From Ectothiorhodospira sp. BSL-9 (lineage in GTDB: Bacteria > Pseudomonadota > Gammaproteobacteria > Ectothiorhodospirales > Ectothiorhodospiraceae): 64,000 nt of DNA. Under the pieces are notes generated by a model, which was given only the letters and a program-made list of their open reading frames with translations, ran no database searches and was not told the DNA's origin. Position 1 is the stretch's first letter, and each line of letters starts with the position of its first letter. Positions 7,078-17,081 of the stretch are shown here, piece by piece. Position numbers and translations under genes: made by a program. Location: NCBI RefSeq assembly GCF_001632845.1, contig NZ_CP011994.1, forward strand, positions 2,304,001-2,368,000, read 5' to 3'.

Positions 7078-8658
7078 ATGAAGAAGAATCTGCCGGTCAC
7101 CGGCCGGGAACAGGCGGTATCGGATCACGCCAATATTCTGTCCACGACGGACCTCAAGGGCGCCATTTCCTACGTCAACGACGACTTCATCCGCATCAGC
7201 GGGTTCGTCGACGATGAGTTGCTCAGGCGCAATCACAACATCGTCCGCCATCCGGACATGCCCCCTGCAGCCTTCAAGGACCTCTGGGACAGCGTCAAGG
7301 GTGGCCGCGCCTGGATGGGCCTGGTCAAGAATCGTTGCAAGAACGGCGACCACTACTGGGTGAGTGCCTACGTCATGCCCATCCGCAAGAACGGGCAGGT
7401 GGCTGAGTACCAGTCGGTGCGCACCCGTCCCGCACGGGACTGGGTGGATCGAGCCAACGGTGTGTATGCCGGGCTCATGAATAATCATCTTCCCCTGGCC
7501 ATGCGGTTGCCCATGCCACCGGTCGCGGTGCGTCTGGCGGGGGGCATGGCCGTGTCTGCCATGCTGGCTCTCGGGCTTGGCGCGCTTTTGGGTGCGCCAG
7601 CACTCACCGCCGTGGTGCCGGTATTGCTGGCCCTGGTGCTGGCTGGTGGCCTGGGGATATGGCTCCTGCAACCCCTCGGTCAGTTGCGTATCCGGGCGAG
7701 GGAGATCACCCATAACCCGGTGGAGCAGTACGTCTACACGGGGCGCGCCGACGAATTCGGAGAGATCGAGTTCGCCATGCGCATGCTGCGGTCCGAGACC
7801 GGCGCCGCTGTGGGCCGGGTGTCCGATGCCGCCAGCCAGCTGGCCGAGTACGCCGACTCCATGGTGGGCTCGGTGCGCAGGACCCGGGATGAGATCCTCC
7901 GTCAGCAAGCGGAGACCGATCAGGTGGCCACGGCAGTGAATCAGATGACTGCCAGTGTTCAGGAGGTGGCCCGCAACGCCCAGAATGCTGCGGAAGCGGC
8001 CTTGGCGGCGGATACCAGCGCCGGTCAGGGCCGTCAGGTGGTGAGTTCCACCGAGCAGGTCATCGGCCAGTTGGCCGACGAGGTGGAGCGCGCGGCCAGG
8101 GTCATCCAGGAACTGGAAGAAAGTGCCGGCTCCATCAGCGCGGTCCTGGAGGTGATTCGGGGCATCGCCGAGCAGACCAACATGCTGGCCTTGAACGCCG
8201 CCATTGAAGCGGCCCGGGCCGGTGAGCATGGGCGTGGTTTCTCCGTGGTGGCCGACGAGGTGCGCAGCCTGGCATCCCGCACCCATGAATCCACGCAGGA
8301 AATCCAGAGCACCATCGAAAAGCTGCAGCGTGGCGCCCATTCCTCGGTGGAGGTGATGCAGAACAGCCGCAAGCAGGCGGAGAAGAGCGTTGAGCAGGCA
8401 GGTCGGGCAGCCCAGTCCCTCGAAGAGATCGCCAGTAGCGTCGCCGCCATCACCGACATGAGTGCCCAGATCGCCACGGCCGTGGATCAGCAGGGATCGG
8501 TCAGCGAGGAGATCAACCAGAGCATCACCCGCATCCGTGGCTATGCCGATGGCAATGCCGATTCCGGTCAGCAGATCGAGTCGGCGGCCAGCCAGGTGGC
8601 GGGACTTTCCGCTGAACTCAAACTGCTGGCCCGACAATTCTGGGAGCGCCGCAACTGA
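7078..8658 (+). CDS. Aer-type PAS methyl-accepting chemotaxis protein (copy 1)
   Basis: This 526-residue receptor has an N-terminal cytoplasmic PAS domain (about 15-110, with [14 protein letters not shown]), a hydrophobic hairpin near 145-195 in place of a periplasmic sensor, a HAMP-like linker, and a full MCP signalling domain. The conserved hairpin tip ([21 protein letters not shown]) lies near residues 360-385. Aer proteins sense redox or energy state through PAS-bound FAD. The C-terminus (ARQFWERRN) has no CheR/CheB docking pentapeptide. A near-identical architecture follows immediately, indicating a tandem duplication. Confidence 0.92.
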   Translation: MKKNLPVTGREQAVSDHANILSTTDLKGAISYVNDDFIRISGFVDDELLRRNHNIVRHPDMPPAAFKDLWDSVKGGRAWMGLVKNRCKNGDHYWVSAYVMPIRKNGQVAEYQSVRTRPARDWVDRANGVYAGLMNNHLPLAMRLPMPPVAVRLAGGMAVSAMLALGLGALLGAPALTAVVPVLLALVLAGGLGIWLLQPLGQLRIRAREITHNPVEQYVYTGRADEFGEIEFAMRMLRSETGAAVGRVSDAASQLAEYADSMVGSVRRTRDEILRQQAETDQVATAVNQMTASVQEVARNAQNAAEAALAADTSAGQGRQVVSSTEQVIGQLADEVERAARVIQELEESAGSISAVLEVIRGIAEQTNMLALNAAIEAARAGEHGRGFSVVADEVRSLASRTHESTQEIQSTIEKLQRGAHSSVEVMQNSRKQAEKSVEQAGRAAQSLEEIASSVAAITDMSAQIATAVDQQGSVSEEINQSITRIRGYADGNADSGQQIESAASQVAGLSAELKLLARQFWERRN

Positions 8659-8716
8659 TGACTCACGCGAGGCCCACATTCCATCACCCGGCCCCCTCCC
8701 ATGCCGGAGGCAAACC

Positions 8717-10297
8717 ATGAAAAAGAATCTGCCGGTTACCGGGCGGGAGAAGACCTTTTCCGCCAATACCAACATCCTGTCCACCACCGATGCCAAGGGC
8801 ATGATCACCGATGTAAACGATGATTTCGTGGACATCAGCGGTTTCTCGGCCGATGAACTGATGCGCCAGAACCACAACATCGTGCGTCACCCGGACATGC
8901 CGCCCGCGGCCTTCCAGAATCTCTGGGACACCATCAAGAATGGGCAGTCCTGGATGGGGCTGGTGAAGAATCGCTGCAAGAATGGTGATCACTACTGGGT
9001 GAGTGCCTACGTCACTCCCATTCGTCACAACGGCCGGATCACCGAATACCAGTCCGTGCGCACCCGTCCTCCCCGGGAGTGTGTGGAGCGCGCCGACAGG
9101 CTGTATGCCCAGGTGATGGCTGGCCGGCCGCCCTTTGCCTTGAGATGGGCCTTGCCCGGCCTGCGCATGCGCCTGCTCGGTGCCGTGGGCCTGGCCGGCG
9201 TGGTGGGGTGGCTCGGTAGTGCCCTGGTGGGTGTGCCCGCCAGCCACACACTGATGCCCATCCTGCTGTTCGTGGCCCTGGCAGGCGGCTGGGCCTGGTG
9301 GGTCACCAGGCCCCTGGCCCGACTGCAGGTGCAGGCCCGCTCAGTGGTGCACAACCCGTTGTGTCAGTACGTCTATACCGGTCGTGTGGACGAGGTGGGG
9401 GAGATCCAGTTTGCCATGCGCATGCTGGCCACCGAGACCGGGGCTGCCGTGGGTCGCGTGGCGGAGGCGGCGCATCGCCTTTCCCGGCAGATCAAGGAGA
9501 TGACCGGCGTCATTGAGCAGACACGACAGGAGATCCTGCGCGAGCAGGCCGAGACCGACCAGGTGGCCACCGCCGTGAACGAGATGGCCGCCAGTGTGCA
9601 GGAGGTGGCCCGTAATGCCCAGCATACCGCCCGTTCAGCCGAGCAGGCCGATGCCAGTGCCGCCAGCGGTCGCCGGGTGGTGGTGTCCACCGGTGAGGCC
9701 ATCGGCAATCTGTCGGATGAGGTGGAGCGGGCCACCCAGGCGATCCATGAGCTGGAGCAGCGCACCGAGGAGATCAGTACGGTGGTGGAGGTGATCCAGG
9801 GGATTGCCGAGCAGACCAACCTGCTGGCCCTGAATGCTGCCATCGAGGCGGCCCGCGCAGGCGAGGAGGGTCGGGGTTTTGCGGTGGTGGCCGATGAGGT
9901 GCGCAGCCTGGCAGCCCGCACCCAGAACGCCACCCAGGAGATCCAGGGCATGATCGAAAAGCTCCAGGCGGGCGCCCAGTCTTCGGTGCAGGTGATGGGC
10001 CAGAGTCAGGAACAGGCCGAGCGCAGTGTTCGTCAGGCCGACGAGGCGGCGCAGTCACTGGAGGAGATCGCCCGCAGCGTGAGTTCCATTACCGAGATGA
10101 GCGTGCAGATCGCCACAGCGGTGGATGAGCAGAGTGCCGTGAGCGAGGAGATCAACCGCAGCATCACGAACATCCGTCATTCAGCGGATGGCAATGCCGA
10201 TGCCATCGTCAACATCGAGCAGGCCGCCCAGGAGCTCAATCAGTTATCCGAGCACCTGGAAGTGCTGGCGGGGCAGTTCTGGGATCGCATCCACTAA
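8717..10297 (+). CDS. Aer-type PAS methyl-accepting chemotaxis protein (copy 2)
   Basis: This protein also has 526 residues and is co-linear with copy 1. It starts with the same [11 protein letters not shown] and carries the PAS domain, membrane hairpin, HAMP-like linker and MCP hairpin. The PAS and signalling tip are strongly conserved between copies, while the membrane/HAMP part has diverged (for example [20 protein letters not shown]), so sensing may differ. ATG 8717 is preceded by CCGGAGG, and a longer in-frame reading upstream is only antisense-like sequence overlapping copy 1. The genes are 58 bases apart and likely co-transcribed. Confidence 0.92.
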   Translation: MKKNLPVTGREKTFSANTNILSTTDAKGMITDVNDDFVDISGFSADELMRQNHNIVRHPDMPPAAFQNLWDTIKNGQSWMGLVKNRCKNGDHYWVSAYVTPIRHNGRITEYQSVRTRPPRECVERADRLYAQVMAGRPPFALRWALPGLRMRLLGAVGLAGVVGWLGSALVGVPASHTLMPILLFVALAGGWAWWVTRPLARLQVQARSVVHNPLCQYVYTGRVDEVGEIQFAMRMLATETGAAVGRVAEAAHRLSRQIKEMTGVIEQTRQEILREQAETDQVATAVNEMAASVQEVARNAQHTARSAEQADASAASGRRVVVSTGEAIGNLSDEVERATQAIHELEQRTEEISTVVEVIQGIAEQTNLLALNAAIEAARAGEEGRGFAVVADEVRSLAARTQNATQEIQGMIEKLQAGAQSSVQVMGQSQEQAERSVRQADEAAQSLEEIARSVSSITEMSVQIATAVDEQSAVSEEINRSITNIRHSADGNADAIVNIEQAAQELNQLSEHLEVLAGQFWDRIH

Positions 10298-10304
10298 TGC
10301 AAAG

Positions 10305-10336
10305 AAAAAGGGGACAGATAAATCTGTCCCCTTTTT
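10305..10336. terminator. GGGGACAGA-family palindrome acting as bidirectional terminator
   Basis: AAAAAGGGGACAGAT (10305-10319) and ATCTGTCCCCTTTTT (10322-10336) are perfect 15-base arms around AA. A-tracts and T-tracts at the ends give intrinsic-terminator shape on both strands, between the convergent chemoreceptor and RuBisCO-like genes. Confidence 0.8.
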
Positions 10337-10338
10337 CT

Positions 10339-11631
10339 CTAACTGAAGGCCTTCAGCGCCGCTGCCAGTTCCGGGTGATCCTCGGCATGGGTGTGCACGT
10401 CCACCCCGGCGGCGATGGCGTCCCAGGCCTGGCGGATGCTGGTGGCGCCGGCGCGGGGGCCCATGGGGTGGCCGAAGACACCCCGGCCGGGTACGAAGCC
10501 AAAGTCCACGCTGCCCACCTTGTCGTACACCCGCTTGAGGGTGGCCGCTGAATCACTCCCGCCGGGTACCGGCAGGCAGGGCTTGATCTGGCCCATGGGC
10601 TCCAGACAGGCGCGGATGTTGTCACGCACCTCCTCGTCGGTGGTCATCATGCGGGGGCCAAAGCCGGGCATGATCACCGAGTCAAAGCCCGCCAGACGTT
10701 GCAGGCGGGTCATCACCCGGCTGTGCACGCCGTAATGGGGCAGGCGACTGAAGGCGGCGATGAAGGGAAAATGGGCGATCAGCGGCACCTGGGTGTGCTT
10801 GCGCAGCATGCGCACGCCGGACAGGCCCACGGGCAGGGCATTGACCAGCAGGGCATTGGCGCCCCGTGCCACGGCGGCATCGTGCAACTCCACCAGCCGA
10901 TCCACCTCGTCGGTGATGTTGGCCAGGTACATCTTGGGGGTGCCGGTGGCCTCTTCGGCGTCACGTCGGGCGCGCCCCAGGTGTTCGCAGCGCTCGGTCA
11001 GGGGGGACCAGTCCGGGTCCGCCAGCATCTCGTCATCCTTGGCGATGTCCAGGCCGCCCAGCCAGGCCTCGTGGCCAATGGCGGAGAAGGCATCCGGTGG
11101 CAGGCCGATATTGGGTTTGATCACCCCGAAGAAGATGGGGCGGTCATGGGCATTGAGTTGATCCCTGAGCCCCTGCACACCGAACTTCGGGCCCTGAAAG
11201 TGGGTCAGGAAGCTGTCTGGAAAGTGGATGTCCTGCAACTTGATCAACGGGATGCCGGGGGTGAAGAAAGGCCCTTCGCCCAGCACTGCCGAGATCAGAT
11301 TGGGGATGCGCGGGCCAAAGTTCTCATGGGGATGGGCGATCTTCACGCGGCAGGCGAAGATGTCTCCCTGGGCGGCGTGCTGCACGGGATAGCTCAGGGC
11401 CTCGCGCTGCTCGATCACTTCCAGTTCCAGCACCTTGGCGCCAAAGCGTGGGCGCAGATCCTCGTCCACGTCCACCCGTTTCCACTGGGCGGTGGACTGC
11501 TCGCTGCACAGGTGCGCCGCCGCCGTGCGCGGATCACCCACGCATTCCAGCGTGTAGTCCAGGATGAGGTGCTTTTCCAGATCGATCTGGTGGGGTTCGG
11601 CAAAGAAGCCGTCGATGTCGGAGGCCTGCAT
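10339..11631 (-). CDS. RuBisCO-like protein (form IV)
   Basis: This 430-residue protein has the RuBisCO large-subunit fold. The metal/carbamylation motif is intact (K198-D-D-E201 in [10 protein letters not shown]), and so is the first lysine of IKPN (K172). Other catalytic residues differ from true RuBisCO: the second lysine of the KPK motif is Asn174, the residue aligned with Arg295 is Phe288, the one with His327 is Ile320, and loop-6 Lys334 aligns with Arg327. It should not fix CO2. The pattern suits form IV of phototrophic/sulfur bacteria, linked in Chlorobium to sulfur metabolism and stress. Other form IV proteins act as enolases or isomerases in methionine salvage, and no salvage genes are seen here. 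It lies five bases downstream of yjbQ. Confidence 0.88.
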   Translation of the reverse strand: MQASDIDGFFAEPHQIDLEKHLILDYTLECVGDPRTAAAHLCSEQSTAQWKRVDVDEDLRPRFGAKVLELEVIEQREALSYPVQHAAQGDIFACRVKIAHPHENFGPRIPNLISAVLGEGPFFTPGIPLIKLQDIHFPDSFLTHFQGPKFGVQGLRDQLNAHDRPIFFGVIKPNIGLPPDAFSAIGHEAWLGGLDIAKDDEMLADPDWSPLTERCEHLGRARRDAEEATGTPKMYLANITDEVDRLVELHDAAVARGANALLVNALPVGLSGVRMLRKHTQVPLIAHFPFIAAFSRLPHYGVHSRVMTRLQRLAGFDSVIMPGFGPRMMTTDEEVRDNIRACLEPMGQIKPCLPVPGGSDSAATLKRVYDKVGSVDFGFVPGRGVFGHPMGPRAGATSIRQAWDAIAAGVDVHTHAEDHPELAAALKAFS

Positions 11632-11636
11632 GGGCG

Positions 11637-12065
11637 TTACTCGGTTCCCATGAAATGGACGGAAAGACGGCGCTCCGGGCGGGGGCCGTCCAGTTCGATG
11701 AAAAAGATGGATTGCCAGCTGCCCAGGCGCAATTCGCCCTCCACGATGGGGATGGTCTCCGAGGCGTTCATGAACAGCCCCATGAGATGGGAATGGGCGT
11801 TGTCCCGGCCATCCACCGGATTCTCGTTGTGCCGGTAGTCCCCGTCACGGGGCACCAGGCGCTTGAGGTAAGTGAGCATGTCCTGCTGGAGCATGGGCTC
11901 CTGCTCATTGAGGTTCACGTAGGCGGTGGTGTGTCGTGAGATCAGGGTGACGATGCCATTGCGGATACCGCTGTCGGCAAACAGGTCACGAACATGCTGG
12001 GTGACATCCAGGATCTGGATGGGGGCCTCGGTGGCAAGCGGCAGTTCGTGGTGGCTGATCTTCAT
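11637..12065 (-). CDS. YjbQ family (UPF0047) protein, secondary thiamine-phosphate synthase type
   Basis: This 142-residue protein has the UPF0047 signatures: [34 protein letters not shown] with the metal-site His residues, and [19 protein letters not shown]. coli YjbQ has weak thiamine-phosphate synthase activity, while the physiological role is unsettled. The gene is five bases upstream of the RuBisCO-like gene and very likely in one transcript with it, which hints at a shared but unknown metabolic task. Confidence 0.9.
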   Translation of the reverse strand: MKISHHELPLATEAPIQILDVTQHVRDLFADSGIRNGIVTLISRHTTAYVNLNEQEPMLQQDMLTYLKRLVPRDGDYRHNENPVDGRDNAHSHLMGLFMNASETIPIVEGELRLGSWQSIFFIELDGPRPERRLSVHFMGTE

Positions 12066-12157
12066 GACAGGCCCGGCAGTGGGAGGTGGGTGAAAGCTAG
12101 CCGGGGGTGGGAGAGGCTGTCAAGCTGTGATGAAACAGCCGGCAGGGCGAAGCCCCC

Positions 12158-12290
12158 CGTGGGAGCGGGCCCCGCCCGCGAAGGGGAGCGGCCATGAAGC
12201 AGGGCGCTGCTGGCGCAGCGCATCGCCGGCAAGGCCAGCTCCCACGGGGGCTCCCACGGGGCATTGTTTCCCCTGTGGGAGCGGGCTCAG
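12158..12290. repeat. REP-like palindromic element cluster (GTGGGAGCGG type)
   Basis: This cluster contains GTGGGAGCGGGCC..GCCCGCGAA, then GGGCGCTGCTGGCGCAGCGCATCGCC, GGCCAGCTCCCACGGGG and a further GTGGGAGCGGG. The outer CCGTGGGAGC and GCTCCCACGG are complementary, as in Pseudomonas-type REP pairs. Related copies occur near 38417, 41967, 56641 and 62804. It fills the gap between yjbQ and the membrane-protein gene. Confidence 0.75.
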
Positions 12291-12742
12291 GTTTGGGATT
12301 GCTGGGGTTCGGTTGTCACCTGGGGCTCGGCTGGCGACTCCTTGGGAGCGGGAGGCGCCTGACGCGTTGCCTGCTGCTCGGGCTTCACCTTGGGGCCAAT
12401 GCCGAGCATGTGCAGCATCACCGGGAAGGCCAGGACGGCGAACAGTACCCCGAAACCAATGCTGGCGCCGATGAGCGACAGATAATCCACCGCCCCCGCC
12501 AGCATCTCCCAACTGGAACGGGTGATCCCCGGCAGGGTGATCAAGGCCATCACGAAGGTGAACACACCAAAGCCGATGGAGGCCTTGAAGGGCAGGGAAA
12601 ACTTGCGAAGGCGGCCGGAGGTGCGCTTGAAGAAGAGCCCCAACAGCACCAGATCGAGCACGATCAGCGGGATCAGCAGCCAGAACCACCCACGGAAAAA
12701 CTCCAGTACCACAGCCAGAATGCCTACGAATGAAAAGGCCAT
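12287..12742 (-). CDS. Small membrane protein downstream of the SQR-like gene
   Basis: This 151-residue protein has about four hydrophobic segments (residues 5-35, 55-75, 85-110) and a hydrophilic Pro/Glu/Gln-rich C-terminal tail. I cannot name a family with certainty. It starts 27 bases after the stop of the sulfide:quinone-oxidoreductase-like gene on the same strand and is probably in the same operon, so it could anchor or assist that exported flavoprotein. The tail overlaps the edge of a REP-like element. Confidence 0.7.
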   Translation of the reverse strand: MAFSFVGILAVVLEFFRGWFWLLIPLIVLDLVLLGLFFKRTSGRLRKFSLPFKASIGFGVFTFVMALITLPGITRSSWEMLAGAVDYLSLIGASIGFGVLFAVLAFPVMLHMLGIGPKVKPEQQATRQAPPAPKESPAEPQVTTEPQQSQT

Positions 12743-12769
12743 TGCTTGCTCCTAAGTTTGCAACGTGAA

Positions 12770-14131
12770 TCAGATACGGCCGCGCAGCATGGCGCGGTAG
12801 GCGGCCAGCAGGAGACGATCCTTCATGACCCACGGCACCCAGTGTTCCTCGTAGGGGCTGATCACCGGGAAAGACGGTTTCATTTTCAGGTCGTAATCGA
12901 ATTCCACCAGAATGGCCTTGCCCAGTTCAGTGATCAGAGGGCAGGAGGTGTAGCCATCGTAGCTGGCCGAGTTCTCACGGCCCTGAATGGCCTGGATCAT
13001 GTTCTCCACGGCCACCGGTACCTGCGACTTCACGCTGGCCGCCGTCTTGCCGATGGGCACGCCGTTGATGTCGCCGGCGCCAAAGACATTGGCATACCGA
13101 TTGTGCTGCAGGGTGTGGCGATCCACTTCCAGCCAGCCCTTGAACGGGGCCTCCTGAGCCGCCAGTTCACTCTCGCGCAGGGAATCCGGTGCGCTCATGG
13201 GTGGCACCACGTGGATGAAGTCGTAATCCAGGGTCTCGTCACCCAGGGGAGTTTCGAAGGTGGCGGTCTTGGCGTCCGGGTCGATGGCCGTGAGGGGGTG
13301 ATCCCAGTGAATCTCGATGCCACGTTCCGGGAAGTTCTTGCTCAGGAAGTCGTCGGCATCCGGTTGGGAGAACAGGCTGGCCCCCGGTGGCAGGTAATGC
13401 ATCTCGGCGCGATCCCGGGTGCCGCGCTCCTTCATGCGACTCTCGGTGAGCATGGTGACCTTCAGCGGCGCGCCGGCACATTTGATGTCGCCGCGGGGGC
13501 GGGTGAACAGGCCCACACCGCCGTTATCGACGAACTCATCCACGGCCCGCCAGGTACGCTGTGCCACATCGGGCGTATCGTAAACACAGCCCACGCCGCG
13601 TTGACCGATCAGCTCTTTCGACATGCCCTCCACTTGGTCGTAATTGACCTGCAGGCCCGTCGTCACCATGAGGTAATCGTATTCCACGGTGCGCCCATCC
13701 TCAGTGATCACCCGGTTGTTGTCCGGGTCATATTCGGCCACCATGTCGTGCATCCAGTGCACACCGGAGGGTATGTAGCGACGGTTGTTGTCCAGGGTTT
13801 TGGTCGTTTCCCACACGCCGGTGGCCACCAGGGTGAGTCCGGGCTGGTAATAGTGCGCTTCGCGCCGATCGATCAGGGTGATCTGGGCGCCTTCCAGTTC
13901 GCGATTCAGTCGCGTGGCGCAGGACAGGCCAGCGGCCCCGGCGCCCACAATGACAATGCGGGCGTTGGTGGATACGGCGCGGGCCGTACCCGAATAAAGC
14001 AGGCCGCTGGTGGCGGCGCCGGCCAGCAGGGCACCGCCGCCGGAAAGTCGCAGGAAGTCACGTCGGGAGAGGCCTTTGTCGCCCAGCGCGCGCTGGACCG
14101 CCGATTGGATCTGTTTATCTTTATGGTTCAT
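12770..14131 (-). CDS. Tat-exported sulfide:quinone oxidoreductase-like flavoprotein
   Basis: This 453-residue FAD enzyme has a twin-arginine signal (R23-R24-D-F-L followed by a hydrophobic stretch) and a dinucleotide fold IVGAGAAGLS near residue 62. It also has a C-terminal FAD segment (GAGDINGVPIGKTAASV). Cys182 (VGCVY), Cys218 (IKCAGAP) and Cys397 (TSCPLI) match the redox-cysteine pattern of sulfide:quinone oxidoreductases. It would oxidise sulfide and pass electrons to quinone from the periplasmic side. A flavocytochrome-c-type sulfide dehydrogenase flavoprotein is the main alternative, but no cytochrome partner is adjacent. The small membrane protein downstream is probably co-transcribed. 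Confidence 0.82.
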   Translation of the reverse strand: MNHKDKQIQSAVQRALGDKGLSRRDFLRLSGGGALLAGAATSGLLYSGTARAVSTNARIVIVGAGAAGLSCATRLNRELEGAQITLIDRREAHYYQPGLTLVATGVWETTKTLDNNRRYIPSGVHWMHDMVAEYDPDNNRVITEDGRTVEYDYLMVTTGLQVNYDQVEGMSKELIGQRGVGCVYDTPDVAQRTWRAVDEFVDNGGVGLFTRPRGDIKCAGAPLKVTMLTESRMKERGTRDRAEMHYLPPGASLFSQPDADDFLSKNFPERGIEIHWDHPLTAIDPDAKTATFETPLGDETLDYDFIHVVPPMSAPDSLRESELAAQEAPFKGWLEVDRHTLQHNRYANVFGAGDINGVPIGKTAASVKSQVPVAVENMIQAIQGRENSASYDGYTSCPLITELGKAILVEFDYDLKMKPSFPVISPYEEHWVPWVMKDRLLLAAYRAMLRGRI

Positions 14132-14231
14132 CGGTACTTCGCTCCATACCTCGGGGTGGTCAGCCGGGGGTGGGTCGAACGGACGCCCGGGGGCGTGGCA
14201 TAGAGGCTCACCGCTGCGGCTGTAATGTTCG

Positions 14232-14257
14232 CTTTATAGTATAAGCATATTAGCATG
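14232..14257. promoter_or_regulatory. AT-rich divergent promoter region of SQR-like gene and minC
   Basis: This is an AT-rich island in GC-rich surroundings with the palindrome TTATAGTATAA (14234-14244) and, on the minus strand, the direct repeat ATGCT-AAT-ATGCT. TATACT and TATAAA boxes are available for leftward transcription. It could hold an operator, but no specific regulator can be named. Confidence 0.35.
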
Positions 14258-14361
14258 TTGTCGGCGCGAACAATCCAGCAAACCGTTACAATGCGCGCCT
14301 CGACAGACCCAACAAACCTACAAAGGCTGGCGACGCTGGCCGATCTGCCGGACCATTTCCC

Positions 14362-15117
14362 ATGAGTGCGAACCCCAGCCCTATCCAGCCCATCGAGTTC
14401 AAGGGCCGCATGATCCTGGTCTCCATCCTGAGGCTGCACCCGGCCGAGCCGGCGGTGCTGCAGGAGGCCCTGGAGGCGCGCATGCACGAGGCGCCGGACC
14501 TGATGCGTGACATGCCCGTGGTGGTGGACCTGGATGCCATGGCCGACACGCCGGCTCAGGACCTGCTTTCGGTGCTGGAAACGGTGCGCCAGCATGGATT
14601 GAAGCTGATTGGATTACTCCACAGCGAGGCTTCGGCGCCGTTCGCTGATCGCACGGGCCTGCCACTGATCGTGCTCGGCCCCCGCGCTGGTGGCGAGATA
14701 CCACTGCGGCCGGCACCGAAGCCCGCGACTGACAGTGCCCCCAAAGAGCCTCCGGAAGCCGCCCCGGTGGCCCCCGTACAGGCCGTCCATACACCCTCCC
14801 TGGTGGTCAACCAGCCGGTGCGTTCCGGGCAGCAGGTGTATGCACGCGGGGGAGACCTGATCATCACTGGTGCGGTGTCGGCAGGGGCAGAGGTGCTGGC
14901 CGATGGGCACATCCATGTGTATGGCCCGCTGCGGGGCAAGGCCCTGGCCGGTGTGCGCGGGCTGGATTCGGCACGCATCTTTTGTCGGCGTCTGGATGCA
15001 GAACTGGTATCCATTGCCGGACATTACCGTATTGCAGAGGATATCCTGGACACCGAGCGGGGTGATAATCGCCTGATCACCCTGTCCGGTGAGACCATCA
15101 GGATTTCGGAAATCTAG
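14362..15117 (+). CDS. minC: Septum site-determining protein MinC
   Basis: This 251-residue FtsZ-assembly inhibitor has an N-terminal FtsZ-interacting domain (about 1-105), a Pro/Ala-rich linker (about 112-140) and a C-terminal beta-helix that binds MinD (QQVYARGGDLIITGAVSAGAEVLADGHIHVYGPLRGKALAG). It forms the minC-minD-minE operon, with minD starting 30 bases downstream. Confidence 0.96.
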   Translation: MSANPSPIQPIEFKGRMILVSILRLHPAEPAVLQEALEARMHEAPDLMRDMPVVVDLDAMADTPAQDLLSVLETVRQHGLKLIGLLHSEASAPFADRTGLPLIVLGPRAGGEIPLRPAPKPATDSAPKEPPEAAPVAPVQAVHTPSLVVNQPVRSGQQVYARGGDLIITGAVSAGAEVLADGHIHVYGPLRGKALAGVRGLDSARIFCRRLDAELVSIAGHYRIAEDILDTERGDNRLITLSGETIRISEI

Positions 15118-15147
15118 CGCTGAACCTTCTAAGGAGATGCAGGCTTT

Positions 15148-15957
15148 ATGTCACGCATTGTAGTTGTTACCTCGGGTAAGGGAGGGGTGGGCAAGACCAC
15201 CACGTCTGCCGCCATCGCCACCGGACTGGCCCAGGAGGGGCACAAGACCGCCGTTGTGGACTTCGATGTGGGTCTGCGCAACCTGGACCTGATCATGGGT
15301 TGCGAGCGGCGGGTGGTGTATGACTTCGTCAATGTGATCAACGGCGACGCCAACCTGCGTCAGGCCCTGATCAAGGACAAGCGCACCGAGAACCTCTACA
15401 TCCTGCCGGCGTCCCAGACCCGGGACAAGGAAGCCCTCACTCAGGAAGGGGTGGAAAAGGTGCTGGAGGAGTTGTCCAAGGAGTTTGAATACATCATCTG
15501 CGACAGCCCCGCCGGCATCGAGCGCGGTGCCCTGATGGCGGCCTATTTTGCCGATGAGGCCATTGTGGTCACCAACCCGGAGGTGTCCAGCGTGCGCGAC
15601 TCTGACCGCATGCTGGGCATCCTCTCCAGCAAGACCCGCCGCGCCGAACAGGGTGAGGAGCCGTTGCCCGCCCATCTGCTGATCACCCGTTACTCGGCGG
15701 ATCGGGTGGAGAAGGGCGAGATGCTCAGCGTGGAGGATGTGCAGGAGATCCTGTCCATCGGCATGCTGGGGGTGATTCCCGAGTCCCAGGCGGTGCTCAA
15801 CGCCTCCAACGCCGGTATGCCAGTGGTGCTGGACACGGAATCGGACGCGGGACAGGCCTACCGGGATGCCGTGGCCCGGTTCCTGGGCGAAGATCGGCCC
15901 CACCGTTTCATCACCACGCAGAAAAAGGGCATCTTCGGACGCCTGTTCAGAGGTTGA
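15148..15957 (+). CDS. minD: Septum site-determining ATPase MinD
   Basis: This 269-residue ParA-type ATPase has the deviant Walker A motif GKGGVGKTT near residue 10. It ends in the amphipathic membrane-targeting helix ([11 protein letters not shown]) that binds the inner membrane when ATP is bound. With MinC it blocks division away from mid-cell. AAGGAG at 15131-15136 precedes the ATG. Confidence 0.97.
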   Translation: MSRIVVVTSGKGGVGKTTTSAAIATGLAQEGHKTAVVDFDVGLRNLDLIMGCERRVVYDFVNVINGDANLRQALIKDKRTENLYILPASQTRDKEALTQEGVEKVLEELSKEFEYIICDSPAGIERGALMAAYFADEAIVVTNPEVSSVRDSDRMLGILSSKTRRAEQGEEPLPAHLLITRYSADRVEKGEMLSVEDVQEILSIGMLGVIPESQAVLNASNAGMPVVLDTESDAGQAYRDAVARFLGEDRPHRFITTQKKGIFGRLFRG

Positions 15958-15962
15958 TCGTC

Positions 15963-16220
15963 ATGAAGGGTATCTTCGATTATTTCCGGAGCCCGCGACA
16001 GACCAGCGCCAAGGTGGCCAAGGAGCGCCTGCAGGTCATCGTGGCCCGGGAGCGCAGTAGCCGCTCGGGTCCGGACTACCTCCCGGCGCTGCACAAGGAG
16101 TTGCTGGAGGTGATCCGCAAGTATGTCCAGGTGGGTGACGATGCGGTGCAGATGAACCTGGAAAACGAGGGTGACTGCGAGATCCTGGAGGTGAACATCA
16201 CCCTGGGGGACAAGCAGTAG
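15963..16220 (+). CDS. minE: Cell division topological specificity factor MinE
   Basis: This 85-residue protein has the N-terminal amphipathic/anti-MinCD segment ([29 protein letters not shown]) and the C-terminal dimerisation domain ([19 protein letters not shown]). ATG 15963 matches family starts. A TTG at 15954 overlapping the minD stop is possible but less likely. The gene is six bases beyond the minD stop. Confidence 0.96.
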   Translation: MKGIFDYFRSPRQTSAKVAKERLQVIVARERSSRSGPDYLPALHKELLEVIRKYVQVGDDAVQMNLENEGDCEILEVNITLGDKQ

Positions 16221-16232
16221 GGAGCGGGGTGG

Positions 16233-16958
16233 TCAGACCCCCGGTTCCACCTCCCAGGGGCCTGGGCGTCCCGGCACGGAGCAAAGCTGATCCAGCCGGG
16301 CGCTGAACCGTGCCCGGGAGATGGATTCCGCGCCCATGCGTGTCATGTGCTCGGACGGGGTCTGGCAGTCCAGTAGCGGATAGCCCCAGTGCTGCAGGTG
16401 CCGGCACAGGACCACCAGGGCCACCTTGGAGGCGTCGGTGGCATGGCTGAACATGGACTCCCCGAAGAACACCCGGCCCACGGTCACCCCGTACAGGCCG
16501 CCTACCAGTTCTCCCTGCCGCCATACTTCCACCGAGTGGGCATAGCCGGTGCGGTGCATCTGGGTGAACGCCTGCTGCATCCCGTAGGTGATCCAGGTGC
16601 CGTCCACGCCACGTCTTGGGCCGGCGCAGCCCTTGATCACTTCGTTGAATGCCTGGTCGAAGGTGACGGTGAACTCGCCACGACGCAGGGTCTTCTTGAG
16701 GCTGCGGCTGACGCGCACGTTTTCGGGGTAGATCACGGTGCGCGGGTCCGGCGACCACCAGAGGATGGGCTGTCCGGCCTCGTACCAGGGGAAGATGCCG
16801 TGTCGGTAGGCGTTCAGCAGCCTCGGCAGGCTCAGGTCCCCGCCTGCGGCCAGCAGCCCGTTGGGTTCACGCAGGGCCCGTTCCACCGGCGGAAAGGGTT
16901 CGTCTGTCTGGCCAGGGCGCAGCCAGGTGAGGGATTGCACTTGGTTGTTGCCAGACAT
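16233..16958 (-). CDS. aat: Leucyl/phenylalanyl-tRNA--protein transferase
   Basis: This 241-residue N-end-rule enzyme transfers Leu or Phe from tRNA to proteins with N-terminal Lys or Arg, marking them for ClpAP. It has the [22 protein letters not shown] start region, the [20 protein letters not shown] block and the [15 protein letters not shown] core. ATG 16958 was preferred because GGAGACGCC precedes it. It is convergent with minE. Confidence 0.95.
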   Translation of the reverse strand: MSGNNQVQSLTWLRPGQTDEPFPPVERALREPNGLLAAGGDLSLPRLLNAYRHGIFPWYEAGQPILWWSPDPRTVIYPENVRVSRSLKKTLRRGEFTVTFDQAFNEVIKGCAGPRRGVDGTWITYGMQQAFTQMHRTGYAHSVEVWRQGELVGGLYGVTVGRVFFGESMFSHATDASKVALVVLCRHLQHWGYPLLDCQTPSEHMTRMGAESISRARFSARLDQLCSVPGRPGPWEVEPGV

Positions 16959-17054
16959 GGCGTCTCCATTCTCTTGAGTCTGCAACGTCGTTTCCCCAGT
17001 ATCGCCGCAGTGGTGCCTATAGGGAAGGGTTCCTTTCCTCGCCCCTCACCCCAA

Positions 17055-17079
17055 CCCCTCTCCCCGCAGGGGAGAGGGG
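17055..17079. terminator. Perfect 11-bp CCCCTCTCCCC hairpin
   Basis: CCCCTCTCCCC (17055-17065) pairs with GGGGAGAGGGG (17069-17079) around GCA, three bases downstream of the acyltransferase-like stop on the minus strand. A similar sequence stands between cbbS and cbbQ, so it may be a dispersed repeat used as terminator. Confidence 0.6.
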
Positions 17080-17081
17080 CA

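Noticed and set aside
8462-8716. N-terminal extension of the second chemoreceptor into the first gene
   Set aside because: The extension is Arg/Ser/Pro-rich shadow translation. ATG 8717 gives the same N-terminus and length as the first copy and has a ribosome site.
10339-11631. Second functional RuBisCO
   Set aside because: Several catalytic residues including the loop-6 lysine are replaced, so a form IV protein is the better reading.
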